Assembly (NCBI GenBank): GCA_025201375.1
Contig: JAIWZP010000023.1
Span: forward strand, 62,001-126,000
Reading direction: 5' to 3'
DNA from: Gongronella butleri
Lineage: Eukaryota; Mucoromycota; Mucoromycetes; Mucorales; Cunninghamellaceae
DNA: 64,000 nucleotides
This document shows positions 23,956 to 33,527 of this stretch, piece after piece; position 1 is the first letter of the stretch, and each line of letters starts with the position of its first letter. The notes beneath the pieces were generated by a model. The model ran no database searches. It saw nothing but the letters and a program-made list of their open reading frames with translations, and was not told the DNA's origin. The position numbers and the translations under genes are program-made.

Positions 23956-25476
23956 ATGTCGTCCGCTCTTGATATGGCTCTTGATGACGTGATCTCGTCG
24001 ACTCGCAAGCAGCGCGGTGGTGTGCGCAAGCAAACGACCCGCGGTGGTGCTCGCAACACGGTATGTCCTTGATTCTATACACACACTCTCTCTTTTTGAT
24101 GATGAGGAGGCGACCAAGGCTGTATGGGGAAGGCTATGAGCGTCTCGAGTGACCTTCCAACCACGGAGTGCTTTCAACAGCTCGCTCTTTGGCTTCACGG
24201 AACCGTCTCGGCTCGACGCAAAAGCGCTTTTTCCTGCTTTTTTTCCCTTTTCTCTCTTTTTCCCTCCTCTCCTCCTCTTTCTCTCTTGTCGCTTCTCCTC
24301 CTGTCGTTGGCTGGTGCTTGAATTCATGCGACAGGCTGTCGTGGTCGATAGCCTTTTTGGCATTCTGAGGGCAAACGCAAGACAATGGACGCCGCTTTTC
24401 CTCGTTTGGCTTGGCAATCTCGCAAATGGGCGGCTGCTTTTCTTCTCTGCAAGGGGACGATTAGGGAGAGCACATGCGGCGTCCTTTTGGATTGCCTTTT
24501 TTTGGGATCTGAGGGCTTGTTTGGGCATATTGGCAATATTGAGCCTCGGGCTCTTTGTTTTGTCGTTTTTGGGTCTTGCTCCTTTTTTTTTTTTATTTGG
24601 CTGGCTTCCTCCCCCCTTCCCTTCACTTCCCTCTCCCCTTTCCCTATTTGCTGTAGATTCCCCATTGTGAGTGTTTTGCGTGTAGTTGGGCTCTTTTTTT
24701 TTTTTTTTCTATTGTCCCCCCTTTTTTTTTCTCACTTAGTGGTCTTCCTCATCTTCCCCCCTCCCCTTTGTCGCCTCGACTCCGCCTCCCCACGATTCAT
24801 ACTCATGACGTCTCGCTTTTTTTTTTCTATGCCGCCCCACAGCAACAAAACCGACGATCGACTCGTAGCACGCCTTCTTCCGCCCCCCGCCCCAAGGCTC
24901 CCTCTGGTCCCCGCAACTCCCTGCTCGTCGCCAATCTGCACACTCGTGTCAACGAGAAGGATCTCTATGTAAGTGATGCTGAACTACATCCATTGGGCAA
25001 CAAGATGGGCTCATTTTCGCTCTTTTTTCTAGGAATTGTTTGGCCAGATTGGCAAGGTGAAGCGCGCATACATCCACTTGGGCCCCAATGGCCAGTCATC
25101 AGGTGTAGCGAATGTGGTGTTCCAGGATGAGAACGCTGCCAAGCGTGCGCGCGACACGTACAACAATGTGTCCTTGGATGGCCGCCCCATGAACATCTCG
25201 TTCACTGAATTGCCCGGCGCTCTCGCGTCGGTCGTCAACCCCATCAACCGCCGCATCCAAAACACAGGCCGCCAGCAGCAGCAGAATCAAGGTGGCGCCC
25301 CTCACCGCTCGTCGCGCGGCGGCGGTCGCCAGCAGGGTGGTCGTCAGCAGCAGCAGCAATCCGGTGGCCGCGGTGGCCGCCGCCAGCAGCGCCAATCGCG
25401 CCCCACCCCCAACCAGGCCGACCTGGACGCTGAGATGGATACCTACATGGCCTCCGAAGACACCAACATGGGTTAA
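23956..25476 (+). CDS. mRNA export adaptor ALY/REF (Yra1/Mlo3 family)
   Basis: Exons 23956-24060, 24843-24968 and 25033-25476; 224 aa. TREX component that couples spliced mRNA to nuclear export and binds the helicase Sub2/UAP56 and the Mex67/NXF1 receptor. The N-terminal UAP56-binding motif (SALDMALDDVIS, residues 3-14) and the matching C-terminal one (ADLDAEMDTYMASEDTN, 205-222) frame an Arg/Gly-rich region, a single RRM (about 60-133, LLVANLH...GVANVVFQDE) and a Gln/RGG box (about 145-200). The first intron is 782 nt, far longer than the other introns in the window (mostly 50-200 nt), and recalls the autoregulatory intron of yeast YRA1. AATAAA near 25591. The last exon's 3' part has been duplicated to 28.5 kb. 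Confidence 0.94.
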
Positions 25477-26029
25477 AATTGCAATTTGATTTGTTCCCCC
25501 TTCCCCTTTTCTTTTCTCTCTTCTCTCATTTGATATCTGATTTGGCATCCACTTTATCCCATGATTGCCCCCATTGCCTTCCACCCATTAAATAAATATC
25601 TTGCCCCTGTTTGACTGTTTGACCTGATTTAATCCTTTCGTTGGCCCTATTAAATTGTTTTTTCTTTTGTCGCGCGTCTCCTCGCGCGGCGCGTCGTCCT
25701 TCATTACCAACATCTCATGAAGTTGATTTTCTGTTCACAATGGTCTGAATTTGACAGTGTTGATTGCTGGAACGCGGGCAAACCTCGAACCAGTACAACT
25801 ATGATGAATTTTGTTGATAGCACAAAAAAAAAAAATACATGGGCAAGGACGTGCAAGTCAATACGGATATCTTGGACGTTTGTTCGTCGTGTGGAGTGCA
25901 AACAAGTTCAAGTCAAATAGCCAGATCTCGAGAGCATGACGATTTGAGTCATTTGTAATCTTTTTGTAATTTGTCCATGATGTTCAGCCTACAAGGGAAA
26001 ATAGCTCTCTGAACGAAAAATGACTAGCT

Positions 26030-26735
26030 TCCTCGTTCGAATAAGCCCACCATCAAAGCGCTCCGACCGCTGGATGGCGCACAATACCATTTTCAAAAAC
26101 ACGGATTTTTTAAGGAATACAATCAGTCATTTGAAAATGGAGGAGAAATCTAGGTCCTCATATTGCTTTGCCATTTTACTCAACCTCATTGAATGACGGG
26201 AAGGGAATAGAAACCAGGGGTTTATTGGCTGGCTTTGGCGTAAAATTCGTTTGAGGTGTAACTTTCGACTCAGGTTAGCTCAGCGAAAAATGCATGAATC
26301 TCCGAGAACCACACACCATCAGAAAGAGCATGGTTTGCTGCACATGTGGACGTCGCGCATCAACAAACAAAACGACTTTTTGCTCATGTTTGATACGGTT
26401 TAAAATTTATAGACATTTTTCGGCGCGGATAAACCGCGTCAAACTTCATGTTGCACGCGTCTGTTCCTTGTCGACTCATGCTTCTCGAGTGCCTCTAGTA
26501 GTCGACGCGTCAGCGCGGCTCTGTGAGCGCGTTTTTCCCGTGCAATTTGCGCTTGAAATTAAAACCAGAATCGCGCATTGCTCACCAACCAGCATTTGGG
26601 TTCCACTCCTTTTTGTCATGTTCATTGGTTTCGCCACGTGGCCTTTGTTGTGTGCAAGTTTGGCGATATTCTGAAGCCTGATTTTTTCTATTTTGGATTT
26701 GACGGCTTGCAACTTCTAAAATTTGATTTGCCCAC
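26030..26735. repeat. Dispersed repeat R2, copy 2
   Basis: Copy of the 11.34-12.14 kb repeat. Shared words include the AACCGCGTC block, GTGCAATT(C/T)GCGCTTGAA and a GGTCCTCA(C/T) stretch. The 5' part also occurs at 29.18-29.48 kb through the segmental duplication. Confidence 0.6.
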
Positions 26736-27078
26736 CGTGCGACCTCGAAGTCTCCTGACAGCACTCATCCCACTCGAGTTTTGTCAATAATATTGACATC
26801 TGGTCGCATTTCAACGCTTCGCGGTGCCTCGTTCGCGAGCTGCAGTCGATAAACTGCAAAAATCGCCAGCTTCCTTATTACTTCTAGGAAACTCGCTTGA
26901 TTGGCCCTGAATTCTACATCGATGGCAGTTGACACAATGGCTCGGCAATGTCAAACTTTTGACTGCAGTCCGCAAGCGCATATCCGAGATACGCGTCGAA
27001 AATTGGGCAGCATTGGCACCCGAAACGCTTGGCCCACTTTGGTGTACTAAACCTCTTTCCCTTTTAATCTAGCAAGCA
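26736..27078. other. Gene-free stretch
   Basis: No gene, repeat or RNA gene was recognised between repeat R2 copy 2 and the minisatellite. Confidence 0.4.
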
Positions 27079-27314
27079 CAGGTGAATGCAAAAGCGGGGT
27101 GTGCTATGGGCGTTTTGGTTTCCTTTTTTTGTCGGGGGTGGCAACCCGTCGACATACAGGTGCATGCAAAAGCGGGGTGTGCTATGGGCGTTTTGGTTTC
27201 CTTTTTTTGTCGGGGGTGGCAACCCGTCGACATACAGGTGCATGCAAAAGCGGGGTGTGCTATGGGCGTTTTGGTTTCCTTTTTTTGTCGTGGGTGGCAA
27301 CCCGTCGACATACA
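27079..27314. repeat. 78-bp minisatellite, three copies
   Basis: Three head-to-tail units starting at 27079, 27157 and 27235, with only a few differences (GTGAATG in the first versus GTGCATG; one G to T in the third). The unit length is a multiple of three, so several frames stay open across it on both strands; this is not evidence of a protein. Confidence 0.93.
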
Positions 27315-27562
27315 ATGGTAGTACAAAAAAAGGATAAGCACCGCCACTCATGCGATCGCTTTGCCAAGAATGGCACGTTCTTTGGAAGCCGACCTCTGAT
27401 CACTTAAGTACTAAAAAGGACCAGAATTTCACCCACATCCCATCTGCATCGCACGTTACACACTCAGACGTGGTGTGTCCAGGGGTAATATCCAGGAGTA
27501 AAATAAAAAGCAGAATGGTAAAATACTCTATTTTCACTTTTTTCTTCCCTTTCACTTTCCAA

Positions 27563-28222
27563 ATGAAGGTTGTTCACGTACATCAACTGGATCGCGTCGA
27601 CTCACGCCTTGAATTGACCACGACGTATTTGCTGTTGCTCTTTGGTGGTCTGCTTCAATCTGAATTGCACACATTTGAAATTCCGCGGACCAGAAATAGA
27701 AGGTGCACGCCCATGGAAGACCGTGCATGCCCGCAAGAAGAGCATTCGGCTGTCGATCACGTCTACCTCAAGTCCTCGGGTCGCCGACAAGTACTTTTGG
27801 TTCATTGGGGGTACATCATTGCCTTTGTATGCCTTCCCGCTGCTTTGCTTCAAGCGTTTGGCGACCGTGGGCCGATCATCCAGCTGTGCCTCTATTGGTT
27901 GCTCGGATTTGTGATTCTCTACGCGTTGTTTTACGCGGCATCCTATGGCATTGACGCGCTTTTTATACGACGGGCGCAAGCAATCATCAAAAATCTGGAA
28001 CAGGAACCCATTTATAATAACTATATTGAAGATCACTACCTCTGGTGTGTTGATTCCGCTGACAATTTACCGTTCACCGACAGTCAAGCGCGCCAGAAGC
28101 AAATCAACGAGCAATTCGCAGAAAAGCTTTGGCGGTGGCTAGATTTTGCTGCTTTCGCTAGTTTTGTCATCATCAGCTTATGTACGATGGCATACGTTTA
28201 CAACAATGTCAACAAGGATTAA
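27563..28222 (+). CDS. Unknown membrane protein, paralogue A
   Basis: Single-exon frame of 219 aa, ATG at 27563 and TAA at 28220-28222. An in-frame opening continues upstream to 27350, but the start here matches the paralogue at 30702. Features: a hydrophilic N-terminus (EEHSAVDHVYLKSSGRRQVL), then three hydrophobic segments at about residues 87-104 (YIIAFVCLPAALLQAF), 111-135 and 196-213. A conserved soluble loop between the second and third reads NLEQEPIYNNYIEDHYLW and then CVDSADN. The family was not recognised. The central part is nearly identical in both copies while most DNA differences there are silent, so the protein appears to be or to have been under selection. Confidence 0.7.
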   Translation: MKVVHVHQLDRVDSRLELTTTYLLLLFGGLLQSELHTFEIPRTRNRRCTPMEDRACPQEEHSAVDHVYLKSSGRRQVLLVHWGYIIAFVCLPAALLQAFGDRGPIIQLCLYWLLGFVILYALFYAASYGIDALFIRRAQAIIKNLEQEPIYNNYIEDHYLWCVDSADNLPFTDSQARQKQINEQFAEKLWRWLDFAAFASFVIISLCTMAYVYNNVNKD

Positions 28223-28492
28223 ATAAACGCGTGGGTATCCAGTTAATGTTCGAAATAGAGAGAGCGGGCTGTATTATATCATAAAGGAGGCGATTTTCGT
28301 CAGTGCAAATCCAATTGCGCTCTACAAGGAAAACTCGTAGTGCTGTCGTTGTGCCTTGCAAGCCAGCACTATAGAGCATCGAGTCAGACTTTCGTATGGG
28401 CTATTTCTGTCTCTTTGAAATGCAGAGATAGCCGGTAATGGCCCATTTGGCAATTAAACCTAGAATTTGTGATCTCTCACCAAACACACTGC
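28223..28492. other. 3' flank of paralogue A
   Basis: Matches the flank after paralogue B (31.38-31.60 kb), for example the GGCGATTTTC(G/A)TC and TTGCCTTGCAAGC blocks. It is therefore part of the duplicated unit. No gene was seen. Confidence 0.6.
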
Positions 28493-28585
28493 CCACAGCG
28501 CCAATCCGCACACACCCCCAGCCAAGCCGATCTCAAAGCCAAGATGTATACCTATGATACAAAGATCCTGGGGACAGTGTCATAA
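28493..28585 (+). pseudogene. Decayed copy of ALY/REF 3' coding end
   Basis: Aligns with the last codons and stop of ALY/REF (25386-25476): AGCGCCAATC, ACCCCCA(A/G)CCA and GATACCTA blocks in the same order. Substitutions and indels break the frame. The downstream 3' UTR is copied too (ATCCACTTTATCCC, TTCCA(C/T)CCA). It is a by-product of the tandem duplication and is not expected to encode protein. Confidence 0.85.
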
Positions 28586-29179
28586 GCAAAATTGCAGCCT
28601 GTGGTTTCCCCGTCCCTTTTTCTTTACCTCTTCTTTCATTTTATATCTGAATAGACATCCACTTTATCCCCGATTGTACACCTCATTGCTTTCCATCCAC
28701 TACTGTAAATACATGTTTCGCTCCTTGCTAATCGTTGATTTGGATTTAGTCCCTCAATTAATCACGCCTAATATCTGTTTTTCTTTTGCAGCGCATTTTT
28801 TCTTTTTTTTTTTTTTTTGCGAGACGGGACATGATTTCATTACCAACAACTCCATGGACTTGACTTTTCGACCACGAAGGTAAAAATTTGGCAGAGAGCA
28901 GATCACGGAAACGCCGGTCACCCTCGAGTCAGTATAATTATGAAGAATTTGTTGATTGCACAAAAACTACATGTTCGGGGACGTGCATATCAAGCTACGT
29001 GCAGATGTCTTGAACGTTTGTTGGTCATGTGGAATGCAAACAAGTCGAGATTATATTGCAGGATCTCGAGAGCATGATGATTTGAGCCATTTTGTAACCT
29101 TTTGATAATTTGTCCATGGCGTTACAGTCTACAAAGGAAATTTTCCAACTTTTGAACGAATAATTTCAAGCTTCCCTGT

Positions 29180-29473
29180 TTGAATGAGCCCACTCTGAAA
29201 GGGCTACGACCGCTGCATGGCGCGCAATCACCATTTTCAAAAATCACGGATTTCCCAAGGGGTACAGTCAACCATTTGGAAGATGGGGTGAGAAATTTAG
29301 ATCCTCAGATCACCACGCCATTCAACCACATGGCACGTTATCCCCATTCACCGACAGAAATGAGATGAAAGTGAGTTCATTGGCTGGTTTTGGCGTAATA
29401 TGCATTTGAGGTACTATTTTCGACTCTGGGCCATTTCAACGAAAAATGCGTGAATCTCAGAGAGCTACGCGCA
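29180..29473. repeat. Dispersed repeat R2, partial copy 3
   Basis: Matches 26.04-26.32 kb: the CCGCTG(G/C)ATGGCGC, ACCATTTTCAAAAA and GAAAAATGC(A/G)TGAATCTC blocks. It breaks off at the 23-bp tandem repeat. Confidence 0.6.
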
Positions 29474-29540
29474 GGGAGGAGGGCCTTCAAAAATGGGGGA
29501 GGAGGGCCTTCAAAAATGGGGGAGGAGGGCCTCAAAAATG
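29474..29540. repeat. 23-bp direct repeat, three copies
   Basis: Unit GGGAGGAGGGCCTTCAAAAA plus TGG, starting at 29474, 29497 and 29520; the last copy has lost one T. It sits exactly where repeat R2 copy 3 stops. Confidence 0.9.
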
Positions 29541-30701
29541 GTGCTTAATATTGCATGACAGCAAAAAGTCGGGGCCAAACCCATCTTTTTCCACTTGAGC
29601 TTCATGGTATCCCTCATCCGCACATGTGTCATCTTTTGTTCAAATATTCAATCTTTATCATACAAGCTTAGCCATGTGTCGCTCAGGGACCGGAGTCACC
29701 GAAGGGTCAGTTGAAGATCATCATGATCTAAATACTTGCTTTTTGTGAAGCATCATATCATGAAAAAAAAATGTGTGAGCGTTTTTTTTTTTTTGTCCTG
29801 ACACTTTTCGTTTCACGGATTGTTTTTTCTTGACACAAACAAAAAAGGCCAATCACGGCGCGCGCGAAACCCCCCTCCTCCGCAGATGAGCGTAACATAA
29901 AGCAGCTCAATTGTTGGGGGCTGTGATGGCTCTGACTGGGGCGATTGCTGGTAAAAGATGCCTCATCGTGCTGTTTTTCTCTCTCTCTGTGACTGGAGTC
30001 AGCCACGACAATCCTCGACGCTAGTCTTTCAACACAGGCGTGTCAGAAAGCTATACGTGGGTGACGGTGTGATAAGGACCCTGACAAAAGAGAAAGTTAT
30101 TGACGGACGCACTTGCATTGCCCTGTCTCATTGCGTCCACAGTGGCTGAAAACCTTATTGTGTGCCGCGATTGCTCTTGGAGCCCATTAGGAAAAAAACA
30201 GATGGAGAAGGCAATGACAATGGGAGGGTTGCCATAAAAAAACTGTGTTCCCCATTGAGCGTGCAATTTGTGTTGTTTCGACAAAGATTAAACCTCAAAC
30301 ATGACACCAAAAAGATGCAATGACGAACTCCGAGGCCATCACCGTAAATTTATCCTGCTAGACACGGCAATGGCTTACTGGATACGGGCCCTGGCGCGCC
30401 TCAATGGTAGCATTTTTTTTTCTTGTAGAAACGCATGGAAACAGAAGATTGTCCATGTGGCTATGCCTTTTTAGTCACAGAATTAGGCATGCTACTTGTT
30501 GATCATCTTGATCATCGCTATTGACTTTGAGTTCCGTAATATCGTTTAGGTTCCTTAGGGTTCAGTAGTATCGTTTAGGACCCCCCCCCGTCACATGTGA
30601 CCTTTTGTTGATCAAACATAACACACACATAGAGCGACATTATAAAAAGTCGAGATGAGATGTGCTCCAATTTCCCTTTCTTCCTTGTCTTTCACTCTCA
30701 A
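29541..30701. other. Intergenic region upstream of paralogue B
   Basis: Mixed sequence with a T run (29779-29790) and a C9 run (30581-30589). It also has two GTTTAGG words (30540-30580). No gene was recognised. The short pyrimidine-rich stretch just before 30702 resembles that before paralogue A. Confidence 0.5.
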
Positions 30702-31361
30702 ATGAAAGTGCTTGACGTGCGCCAGCTGGATCGCGTCGATTCACGCAGTGAATTAACAATGTCGCATCCCCTGTTGCTCTTCGGTGGTGCACTCAAAGCT
30801 GAATTGCTGTCATTTGAAACCCCAAGGACCAGAAATAGAAGGAGCACGCCCATTGATGACGGGGCATGCAAGCGAGAAGAGCATTCGGCTGTTGATCACG
30901 TCTATGTCAAGTCCTCGGGTCGCCGACAAGTGCTTTTGGTCCATTGGGGGTATATCATTGCCTTTGTATGTCTTCCCGCTGCTTTGCTCCAAGCATTTGG
31001 CGATCGTGGGCCGATCATTCAGCTTTGCCTCTATTGGATGCTCGAATTTGTGATTCTCTACGCGTTGTTTTACGCTGCATCTTATGGCATTGACGCGCTC
31101 TTTATTCGACAGGCGCAAGCAATCATCGAAAATCTGGAACAGGAACCCATTTATAATAACTATATTGAAGATCACTACCTCTGGTGTGTTGATTCCGCTG
31201 ACAATATACCATTCACCGACCGCCAAGCGCGGCAGAACCGAATCAATGAGCAATTCACAAGAAAGTTTTGGCGGTGGTTAGATTTTGCTGTTTCGCTTGT
31301 GTTATCATCATCAGCTTGTGTACGGTGGTCTATGTTTATGATAATATCAACAAGAAAATAA
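30702..31361 (+). CDS. Unknown membrane protein, paralogue B (altered C-terminus)
   Basis: Single-exon, 219-aa frame, ATG at 30702. About 190 residues match paralogue A closely, including both first membrane segments and the NNYIEDHYLWCVDSADN loop. After FWRWLDFA a one-base loss relative to A (near 31290) shifts the frame, so the third membrane segment is replaced by a Ser/Cys-rich tail. The third segment remains readable in another frame, which points to a recent change. B could be a truncated functional variant or an early pseudogene. Most base differences from A upstream of the shift are silent. Confidence 0.6.
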   Translation: MKVLDVRQLDRVDSRSELTMSHPLLLFGGALKAELLSFETPRTRNRRSTPIDDGACKREEHSAVDHVYVKSSGRRQVLLVHWGYIIAFVCLPAALLQAFGDRGPIIQLCLYWMLEFVILYALFYAASYGIDALFIRQAQAIIENLEQEPIYNNYIEDHYLWCVDSADNIPFTDRQARQNRINEQFTRKFWRWLDFAVSLVLSSSACVRWSMFMIISTRK

Positions 31362-32068
31362 ACACATAGAGATCCATTGTTGGTCGATACTTGTAGCGCA
31401 GGACGGCAAACGGGGCGATTTTCATCTGTACATGCCCAATGGCACTGTTATGAGGGAACCTCTTATGATTGCCGCTTTGCCTTGCAAGCTAAACCGATAG
31501 AAAATGAGTCAGGCTTTCATTTGAGTCCAATGCATCATTGGAATGCAGAGGTGGCTATCAATGGCGCCATTTGGCTTCTTTTAGCATTTGAAATTGGAAG
31601 TTTCAGTGTGTTTCGCTATGCACGCCGCCTGCAGCAACTTGCATGGCCCAAAATGGACATCTGGGAATCTTATTGACAGCATGGCTGCGGGGAACCCAAT
31701 TATTTATCGTGTGGCGTGCGTGTAAAATAACAAATGCCCTATTTTTCTTGGGTGTCCGAGTCTATGATACATGTTCTGGACGGGACACTCGACGGCTTGG
31801 GAGCTACATGTCAAACTAGATGGAGATGTATCCAATGTTTGCTCCATGTCGCAAAGGACGCGTACGAAAAAGCGCGCCTTTGACTCATTTTTCATTTTTG
31901 ACGCGTCGCTCGTGTGACGCGATGCGTGTATATGATAGGGCGAATTTAATCAATTCTTGCCAAGGAGTGGCGAAACAACTAAGTAATACATACGTAAGCT
32001 TAAATTAAAAAAAAGGTATGGAGAGGGGGTGCGGAGAAGGGAATTTGAGCACGCGACGCGCCTGCCCA
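31362..32068. other. Intergenic region
   Basis: The first about 240 bp match the flank after paralogue A. The rest is unique, with a GACGCGTCGC...GTGACGCG block near 31900 similar in style to the foldback element's arms. No gene was recognised. Confidence 0.5.
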
Positions 32069-33308
32069 CTAGTACGGATCGCGGCTCTCGGCTTTTTGGA
32101 TGGCCTCGTATAAGGGTTGGGCGTCGGGCAAGCGTGCGGGATCGATAGCCTCGTGAAGCAGCTGGACAGCCTTGACAGGGCGGCCATAAAAGCCCTCGTT
32201 GGACTTGGTCAACTCAACCAACCCTTTTTTTTAAAAAAAAAAAATGAGTCACGTGCTTCATTTTGCCTGTTTGCAGATTCTTACCGGTGCCTTCGACGCT
32301 CACGCCGGCAAACAAGCCCTTGGACTTGGTGTACGAGTACATGGGAACAACCTTGCCCTGTTTAAAGTCACCCGCGGCAGATGCCTGTGCGCCAGCACCG
32401 ACAGGGCCCAGCGAGACCTAATGACATTGACGTGTTTGTGTGAGTCACGCGCCCCTCTTTTTCTTTTCCATTATCCTTACCGCCAAATTGCCGCCGACAG
32501 TGACATTGCCGCCCTTGCTGAATGCCTCGACGGCCTCAGCACTGTTCAAAATGAGAACAACGTCCGACAGATCCGCGCCAACCTGGAAGCCAAAGCCGAC
32601 GCCGCCGGTGGCAATGGCCGAGGGGGCCGACCACTCTAATGGAAGATGAAACAAAAAAAAAAAAAAAAAAGCGCAATTGTGTGTCAGGTACCCGCGCCTT
32701 TTTTTTCATTTTTTTTCATTTTTTTTCGTGAAATGTGAGGACGTACGACCATCTGGGAGGCGCGCAACGACGATACCGGAGCCCAACTTGCCCGACCAAA
32801 GGAAGCCCGCCTTGATCACCGAGAAAATGGCCAAGCCCTTGCAATTTTTAATGACATCGACGGGGATGACGGTGTCAAACCCGGTCTCGACCTCTTCCTT
32901 GTCGACGAATTGGTGCAAGATGCGCGCCGCCTTGGCGCATTCCTCTTGCAGATTGCCCTGAATGGGCGTGTTCACGTTGCTCTTTTCAGCAAATTGATTC
33001 ACGCTGCGACCCGCTTGCTGACCGGCTATTGCAAATGAGAAAGAAAAAAAAAGAGAAAACGCGTGCATGGTCAGCCACTTTTTGTCGGCTCCACACGTCT
33101 CAGCCCTTTGAAAACTACCTTGGCTGGCCTGTTGGCCAAACTTGGTGGCGCTCTCGCCCACTTGCTTGCCGACCTGCTGGCCAAATTGGCTGGCACCTGG
33201 CGAAAAACGGGAGAAAGAAGTTTAAAACACGTGTTTTTGCACAATTGCAGCATTTCTGCCTTTACTCTGCGCGGCCTTGGCGGCTTGTTCCTTGAACTGG
33301 TTGAACAT
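32069..33308 (-). CDS. SYLF-domain lipid/actin-binding protein (Ysc84-like)
   Basis: Exons (complement): 33266-33308, 33119-33196, 32747-33025, 32481-32635, 32285-32417 and 32069-32223; 280 aa. The SYLF domain (about 75-270) is marked by CAKAARIL, GLAIFSVIKAGFLWSGKLGSG, WSAPSAIATGGVGFGFQVGA, TDVVLIL-like and KGLFAGVSVEG stretches, and binds phosphoinositides and actin in yeast Ysc84/Lsb3. Residues 15-55 hold Gln/Gly-rich FGQQ repeats. Yeast Ysc84 carries a C-terminal SH3 domain; this protein has none, but the divergent neighbour does. The acceptor of the last intron is an A run (AAAAAAAAG) behind a T run, an unusual 3' splice site. Confidence 0.9.
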
Positions 33309-33527
33309 GAAGAAAAAGAGATAAAGAAGAGGAGCTAAAAAGCGCATCCTGCATCGCGCTGAATGAAAAAGGGCATTTGACCTTGTTCCAAAAATAGATT
33401 TTAGCCTGGCTGTCTCGTCTCCGCATTTCAAGTGCATATCAAGGCACAGAAACCTGGGTTGTGCAACTTTTTTTCTTTTTCTTTACTTTTTTTTTTTTTT
33501 TACAAGCCCATTTTTTATTGTCTATCC
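33309..33527. promoter_or_regulatory. Shared divergent promoter, SYLF and F-BAR/SH3 genes
   Basis: 219 bp separate the two start codons. It contains a pyrimidine-rich block (33466-33502) near the plus-strand gene. Co-regulation is inferred from spacing and related function. Confidence 0.55.

Larger units (their letters stand above)
25386..28492. repeat. Tandem segmental duplication, unit 1 (about 3.1 kb)
   Basis: Starts inside the last exon of ALY/REF and runs through its 3' UTR, repeat R2 copy 2, the 78-bp minisatellite and membrane-protein gene A. Unit 2 starts at about 28493 and repeats the same order. The offset is about 3.11 kb at the left end and 3.14 kb at the paired genes. Confidence 0.85.
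28493..31600. repeat. Tandem segmental duplication, unit 2
   Basis: Second copy: ALY/REF 3' end, its 3' UTR, part of repeat R2, then membrane-protein gene B. The section 29.5-30.65 kb differs strongly from unit 1 and lacks the minisatellite, so the unit was rearranged after duplication. The end near 31.6 kb is approximate. Confidence 0.8.

Noticed and set aside
27079..27314. CRISPR-like array
   Set aside because: Plain tandem minisatellite without spacers, in a eukaryotic genome.
27350..27562. Upstream extension of membrane-protein gene A
   Set aside because: The paralogue's homology begins at the ATG at 27563/30702; the extension has no counterpart.
30530..30590. GTTTAGG/TTAGGG words as an interstitial telomere
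   Set aside because: Only scattered single words, not a tandem array.
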